Positions 58,409-64,000 of a stretch of 64,000 nucleotides of DNA are shown in pieces. The position numbers and the translations under genes are program-made. The stretch lies in NCBI GenBank assembly GCA_949317995.1, contig OX439037.1:15302324-15366323 (forward strand), in the 5' to 3' direction. The notes below the pieces were generated by a model. That model was not told the origin of the DNA. It did no database searches and was given only the letters and a program-made list of their open reading frames with translations. This stretch comes from Acholoe squamosa. Its lineage: Eukaryota; Annelida; Polychaeta; Phyllodocida; Polynoidae. How positions within the stretch are numbered: the first letter of the stretch is position 1; every line of letters begins with the position of its first letter.

Positions 58409-59404
58409 CCTACTGCTCCAACAGTACAGTGAATGTTGCTAATACTGTAAAGTGTACACATGTTTTACTGCATAGATAGGTTCAGCTGATATGGTAAACA
58501 TATCAGCTGCCCAAATAAATAGCTAAGAAGCTAGTTTATTGGCTACCTATGTTATCTAGCATAATCAGCTACAATAGCTAGTACAACACAAGTATTATGT
58601 ATGTTGTACAAAAATAAACCGTTATACTGTTTATACAAGCACAAGCAGTAACACTGATACTGCATACAGTCTTATACACCATGTACACCAGACATGTCCT
58701 AAATGCTGATTGGAAGCTCAGCTTGCCAGTGTTGTGCCAGGGAGCCACATCTCTGTGGGCTATAGCTAACTTAATAACTAGTAACAACTTCGAGTTATCC
58801 ACCTTGCTTGAACTAATTTACGATATCATATGGGGAATTCACTAGCGTAAAGTGGTAAAGTCTTGTGTCTAAATCTCAAGCCCACTATGAAAAGAAGACA
58901 CAATGGGTAAATCAGCTCTGAAGTTGTATTGACACTCGTAAATAAGTATATATCAAACAATTCCGATGATTTTGTTTCATTTTCATCTCCATGGAACATG
59001 AGGACTCCAATTGTAAGAAATAAACATTTCCTTTATCCATGTTGGCTCATTGCTTAAATTTTCATGAATCAACTTTGTTAGTCACTTCACATTGGCATTC
59101 AAACTTCACGAATAAATCCGCATTGGATCTTCGTACATTAACCATGTTGTGTTGTAAATTTTCATAACTCCTTCGAATAATCCAAATAATGATTTCTAAT
59201 AAATATGCATGGTTGAGCGAGGAAGAGCAATCTTTAACATCAGATGCGATGTATGTAGCTATATTTCAATCATGGTGGTACTGGCTAGGTAGAACGGTCA
59301 GGTTTACTTTTGAATTCTTAAGACCCCAGAGACTATATCCATTCACTGTGTCCGGCTAATGCTTTCCTTTTCAAAATATATATAATTTCTTCTTGTGAGC
59401 TTTG

Positions 59405-59548
59405 ATTGATTTGTGTTTTACAGCACTTTAGCGGCACTAAGTGGCTATCCCGTGCTTCACAGGTTGATAATTTAACAGAGGAATGTGTCAGTGCCCGCGC
59501 ATATGTGCACCACACACATCCTGAGGGGATAGGAAAGAGGAGATATGG
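59405..59548 (-). mobile_element. SINE-like retroposon with GATT tail
   Basis: GATTGATTTGTGTTTTACAG, then CGGCACTAAGTGGCTATCCC, then the common body from GAGGAATGTGTCAGTGCCCG to AGGAAAGAGGAGATAT. It links the two tail variants of this family. Confidence 0.6.
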
Positions 59549-60753
59549 GATACCTTATAGGAGTGTATTATGCTTGTTCATAACTAATCACCCCCATGGT
59601 GGTAAACATTGGATTGCACTTTGGACTCCACCCTGGAACATGGTCTTATTTATATACATTGTCTCTCTATGAGGACCACATGGACTCTGATCCCCTAGCT
59701 TCTAAATGTTATTTCCCACTTGTTTTTGATTACTTTTCGAGCCCTTCTACTGGTTCTGGTTAGAACATACAAATATCACTCCCCCATGTTTTAGCCCACT
59801 ATATCAACGCTACTTGTATACTTTTAATACTACCCACTTAAATAAAATATCTTTACTATTGTCTCACCTTACCTTTTATATTCTTTTTATCTCCCCAATA
59901 TCCATATTCTCAGAATTCCCCCTAACTCATCTGGTGGTGCTGAGTTCATCTTACACACAAACTCTCGTAACAAGTCCTACCACAGGTCTGGACAGTTACA
60001 AAAAGGAGATTGAGACTTACACCAAACTTCTTTATTTGGTATAAATGATTAGCCTGACACATCTTCAATCGACTCAGAGATATTGCAGTGCATCTGCTTT
60101 ATTGGTGAATCAGGTAAGAAATAATTAGTTAAAATACCAAAGGTTATGTCCACCACCTTTGAAATAGCAAGGTGGATCAACTGATAGTCCCCATTATGAA
60201 ACTACATCAGTAACAAACTCAGAATTCAAATTTAATTTCATTAACAAGGTCAACCAAGACTATAAACAAGAGTCTTAGCTCTTACATTAAAACAAATTTC
60301 ACTAGGGTTGTGAAATTTTTTGGCCATAAGGTAAGGATATTTTGATTTTGAAAAACACTACCTATAACCTTGAATCTAGACACCGTTTCTTAAGACTTCT
60401 GCACTCATTATAGGAGCAAGTCAAGAATCATTTTTCCGTAAATGGTAGAGGAGATAGATTCAACTGCGGGTCGATTAGCTCTGATGGTGTCAAGTTCATC
60501 TTAGCATCCAGCTCCAGTAACAAGTCCCATCGCAAGTATGGACAGTTTTACAGGAGTCCCTGTTTAGAATTTACCAATAATTCTAAAACCTTGAGATTAC
60601 GGTATATTTGAATTCTCAATTCACAACCTATACAATAAAATTATGCCAGAAATTAGACACCATTCTGCCCTTCTAAGAGAGGCAGATCAAATTCTCTATC
60701 TTTCTCACCATAAATGGTCGAACAGAGAAAATCGGAATGCTGAGTAAATCAAC

Positions 60754-61047
60754 TACTGTAATCTCCCGCGTATAAGACGCAGTGCGTGTATAAGACGCAC
60801 CTAGAGTTTTGGAAAATTCTCAAAAAAATGAAAAATTAATAACTTTGGTTCTACTGAATGAATTTTCAAAATTTAAAAACCTATGTGTAGCTTGAGCCCC
60901 CCGATCCCCCTGGGCCCCCTTATATCTTATTATGGCTAAGGGGGCATGTAACATATCAAAAGAAAGGTCTTGATGTCCCCCTTGTAGATCCAATGAGAAC
61001 TAAAACCCCATGTATAAGATGCGGCTTATACGCGGGAGATTATGATA
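60754..61047. mobile_element. TACCGTAATCTCCC-family MITE, long subtype
   Basis: Left TACTGTAATCTCCCGCGTAT, right ACGCGGGAGATTATGATA; same centre as 58114-58408. It interrupts the modular array. Confidence 0.75.
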
Positions 61048-63595
61048 GTCAGTGTTGTGCCAGTGGGCCACAACTTTGGTGGTGTCATGGTCATTTTACA
61101 CCTAACTCTATGAACAAGTCCCACCGCAGGTCCGGACAGTTACTCAGGAGTTATTGTGAAGAATTTTACCTAAATTCTAAACAGTGGCCTAAAGGTAAGG
61201 CAAAATACAGAAATTTCTGTACTCTTTAAAGGTGTAAATAACCTGCCTGTTACACAGTTCTCAATTAAAACAATTATTTGTATAACTGGCTACCTGATAC
61301 TCAACTCATTTGGTCACCAGTCTAGGTGACTACTAAATAAGTACGCTAGGGTGCCGCTATGGCTCTAGGTAATACTTCAGTGTATCAGTATATAGTTTCA
61401 ACACCAGGTTGGACAACCTAAACATGTGCTAGAATAATTTAAGAGAAATTATGGCAAGAGGTATAGGTATTGGTAACTTTAGCACCCGAATAACCTGACA
61501 CAAGCTAACAGGCCTGTGGCTGCGCATTGACCTTTTAAGAAAGTTCTGAGGAAATTTCATGGGTAAAGGTCTGTGATATTTCAAAATCACTACAAGGCAG
61601 CTTATGGGTTATTGGCCATGTGCCCTTCGAAAAAGTAACGCTGCCCTCCCAGGTGAGGCAGGTCTTCAATTTCTCCACAGAAATTTTTTGGCATAAGGTA
61701 AAGGCAAATTTGATTTTTTAAAACCACAACCTATACCGCTTGATTTAGACACCTTATTAAGAATTCTGCCCTCACCAGGGGGACAGGTCAAATTTTTCTC
61801 TATCATTCTCACCACAAAGGTAGCATAGAGTAATTTGACATGCTGATTAAAGATCAGCTTGCCAGTGTTGTGCCAGCAGGTCACAACTCTGGTGGTGTCA
61901 AAAGTCATCTTACACCTTACTCCAGTAACAAGTCCCAAGTCTGGACAGTTACACTGGAGTCACTGTTTAGAATTTTACCCAAATTCTAAAAACAGTGGTC
62001 TATCTGTAGAGCAAGCACAGACTGAGCTGTATTATTTGGTGTAGATGACCTGCTCAACTTTACTTAACTTTGGCGACATGATAAGGCCATAGACCCTATC
62101 TTAAAACCAATCCTAAAATGTCTGAAAATTTTCTCACCACAATGAAATCTTTTTACTGTAACGAATATTTACCAGATTCTAAAGCAGTAGTTAGTCTAAG
62201 CTAAAAGCTCCCAAGACATTTATTGGTGTAAACTGAAAACACAAACTCATTTTTATCACCAATTTTAGATGAAACACATGAGTAGGAAGTTCAGCAGATT
62301 AAAAACAACTTTATCTGCACTTATAGTGTATCAGTTTGAAGTCAACCAACAAGGGGTGATCAACCTAGCCTGTGCCTCTGTACAATCAGAGAATTTAAGG
62401 CAAAGGTAATATATAAAGGAATTGTGATTTCACAATCTCAATCAACCCCAAGTAAGCTTGTAAGGCTTGTGACTGTAAGCGGACCCTCTGGAAAATTTTT
62501 TGAAATTTTTTCGGCATAAGGTAAGGGTCTCAGGTGATTCTCTGAATCACTGTAATTAAGAATTAACAGGCTTGTTAATCTTTTGGGCATAAGTATAGGC
62601 AAAATGATTTTCTAAATCACCTTATAAGCCCTGGCAAAGGCAGTCACAATCCATAGCCCTGAAAAAACCAAGCTTATGCCCTCCCCGGGCAGGCAGGTCA
62701 TAAATTTCTCCAACTGAGAAATTTTTTCGGCATAAAGTATAGGTAAAACAGTTTTACAAGTAACAACCTATACAGCCATATTTAGACACCGTTCTTAAGA
62801 CTTCTGCCCTTCCTGGGGAGACAGGTCAAAATTTTCTATCATAATCAGCGAAAATGGTAGAAAATCGAACCGCTGATTTAAAGATCAGCTAACCAGTATT
62901 GTGCCAGGGGGCCACAACTCTGGTGGTGTCAAGGTCATCTTACACCCAACTCCAGTAACAAGTCCCACTGCAGGTCCGGACAGTTACAAAGGGAGTCACT
63001 TGTTTAAGAATTGTACCCAAATTCTATCTGTACAGTGAGCACAGAGTCCAACATTTTTTTTTGTGTAGATAACCTCCCTGATACACAGCCATTTAATTCA
63101 CAAGTCAGTCTGTGAGTACCGGATGGCTAATGCCACTTCATTTCATCAGAAATTAATGTGGAGACCTGCAGCGGTCCGACTTTGAGTGTATCAGGCACAA
63201 AATAATTTTAATATACCATAGGTTAAGTCCACCAGCTCAGAACATAGCCAGGTGGGTCACCAGACTGAACTCCATCAAGAGGCACATCACATCTGTGACA
63301 ATCTAACCAGTGCAATGGTCTACTAAATTTATTTCGTTTGATGATGTCAACTGAGGTTCCAGATCATGAACCTATGGGTAAATTGACAAACATCAAGTAT
63401 CAATCAAGGCTTCAGAACACAAGCCTAAATTGACAACTTTAGGTAAATTTTGGGGACAATGAGGTAAACTGACAGGTAAAAGGAAGCAGAAGTCCTCCTA
63501 AGTCACCCTCAGCAGGGGTGTGGAGGTAGAAAACCACCACCGCAAACAGGCAGACTGACACTAGAGTGACAGTACAGGCCTGGGTCTATGGGAAC

Positions 63596-63829
63596 TACCG
63601 TATTCTCCCGCGTAGAAGACGCGCTGCGCGTATAGGACGCACCCCAAACTCAGCAAAAGCATTTTCGCGTATAAGAGGCACCTCTTAGGGGGGATATTTG
63701 TAATTTCAATACTGTTCTATAGTAAAATTACCCCTCGTATAAGACGCATCCCCTTCTTGGGAGAATGTTCTAAGACACCCCAGCATTTTGTTTGGCATAG
63801 AGGACGCGTCTTATACGCAGATTACGGTA
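63596..63829. mobile_element. TACCGTAATCTCCC-family MITE
   Basis: Left TACCGTATTCTCCCGCGTAG, right CTTATACGCAGATTACGGTA. The central TACTGTTCTATAGTAAAATTA is as in 48907-49154. Confidence 0.75.
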
Positions 63830-63959
63830 CCTCCATTATCACCCAAAACAAACACAACTTTACACACATACAAGTAAGAATGGAAATTAACCAAAGTTCA
63901 AAAATGGTTAAAAATGATATAATCTCACTGTTTTGAAGATAATCTGTCTCAATTAGGAC

Positions 63960-64000
63960 TACCATAATCTCCCGCGGATATGGCACGTCTTATAGGCCAA
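63960..64000. mobile_element. TACCGTAATCTCCC-family MITE, cut by window end
   Basis: Starts TACCATAATCTCCCGCGGAT; the rest lies outside the window. Confidence 0.6.

Larger units (their letters stand above)
58680..63130. repeat. Array of ~1-kb modular repeats
   Basis: Two modules alternate. Module A contains GAAATTTTTT.GGCATAAGGTA, TTTAGACACC and CTTCTGCCCT (near 60319, 61680 and 62720; parts elsewhere). Module B contains GCCAGTGTTGTGCCAG, GTAACAAGTCCCAC, GGACAGTTAC and TTACCCAAATTCTA (near 59945, 60495, 61085, 61895 and 62925; part at 58710). After subtracting the MITE at 60754-61047, module A recurs about every 1.06 kb. Module B reads open in places but without a consistent frame. Confidence 0.6.

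Noticed and set aside
59814-62044. Module B open frames as repeated exons
   Set aside because: Reading frame and stops are not conserved between copies while the DNA words are.

Overview
The window is animal nuclear DNA. It is AT-rich, its genes are split by many small GT-AG introns, and it is crowded with MITEs, SINE/LINE pieces and minisatellites. The protein families (an NWD1-like NACHT-WD40 protein and an SLC23 nucleobase/ascorbate transporter) and the style of the retroposon tails (ending GGCGTAAAAC or GCCGTAAAAC plus a tetranucleotide repeat) suggest a marine invertebrate. I cannot assign the phylum from sequence alone. I see no bacterial genes, tRNA, rRNA or CRISPR.

Left part (2.6-24.5 kb), all on the minus strand. 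An NWD1-like gene can be rebuilt from seven exons whose phases agree (24470 down to 11273; 1695 aa: N-terminal DUF4062-like domain, NACHT ATPase, WD40 propellers). A second, highly similar 4.2-kb NACHT-WD40 exon lies downstream at 2645-6818. It has the same acceptor phase, but I can find no 5' exons of its own. It is either an alternative last exon of the same gene or a duplicate that lost its N-terminus. Both copies end in CAAX-like tails. Intron 3 of the gene holds a nested structure. A 36-bp terminal-inverted-repeat pair (18499-23128) encloses a hairpin-forming satellite and a complete, very young 2.45-kb LTR retrotransposon. That element has identical 167-bp LTRs, a 5-bp target duplication, a primer site for tRNA-Ser and a polypurine tract. 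Its single ORF fuses Gag to the integrase C-terminus.

Middle part (24.5-41.7 kb). I found no convincing host gene here. It contains a 38-bp minisatellite, an oppositely oriented MITE pair, G-rich MITEs with a 374-bp tandem duplication, a 5'-truncated LINE with a 12-bp target duplication, a TTAA-flanked MITE and a 20-bp minisatellite.

Right part (41.7-53.2 kb, minus strand). A complete SLC23-family transporter of 15 coding exons and 644 aa, with every junction in phase. Five of its introns carry a member of one MITE family (ends TACCGTAATCTCCCGCGTAT). Other introns carry a near-perfect 162-bp palindrome, a 55-bp tandem repeat, decayed copies of an exon end, and a T-shaped three-way-junction palindrome in intron 1.

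Far right (53.2-64 kb). Repeat-dominated: an inverted-repeat element, a 22-bp minisatellite of about 60 copies, and a degenerate array of about 1-kb modular repeats interrupted by further MITEs. The genes do not form an operon-like unit; what links the window is two minus-strand genes whose introns and flanks are colonised by mobile DNA.
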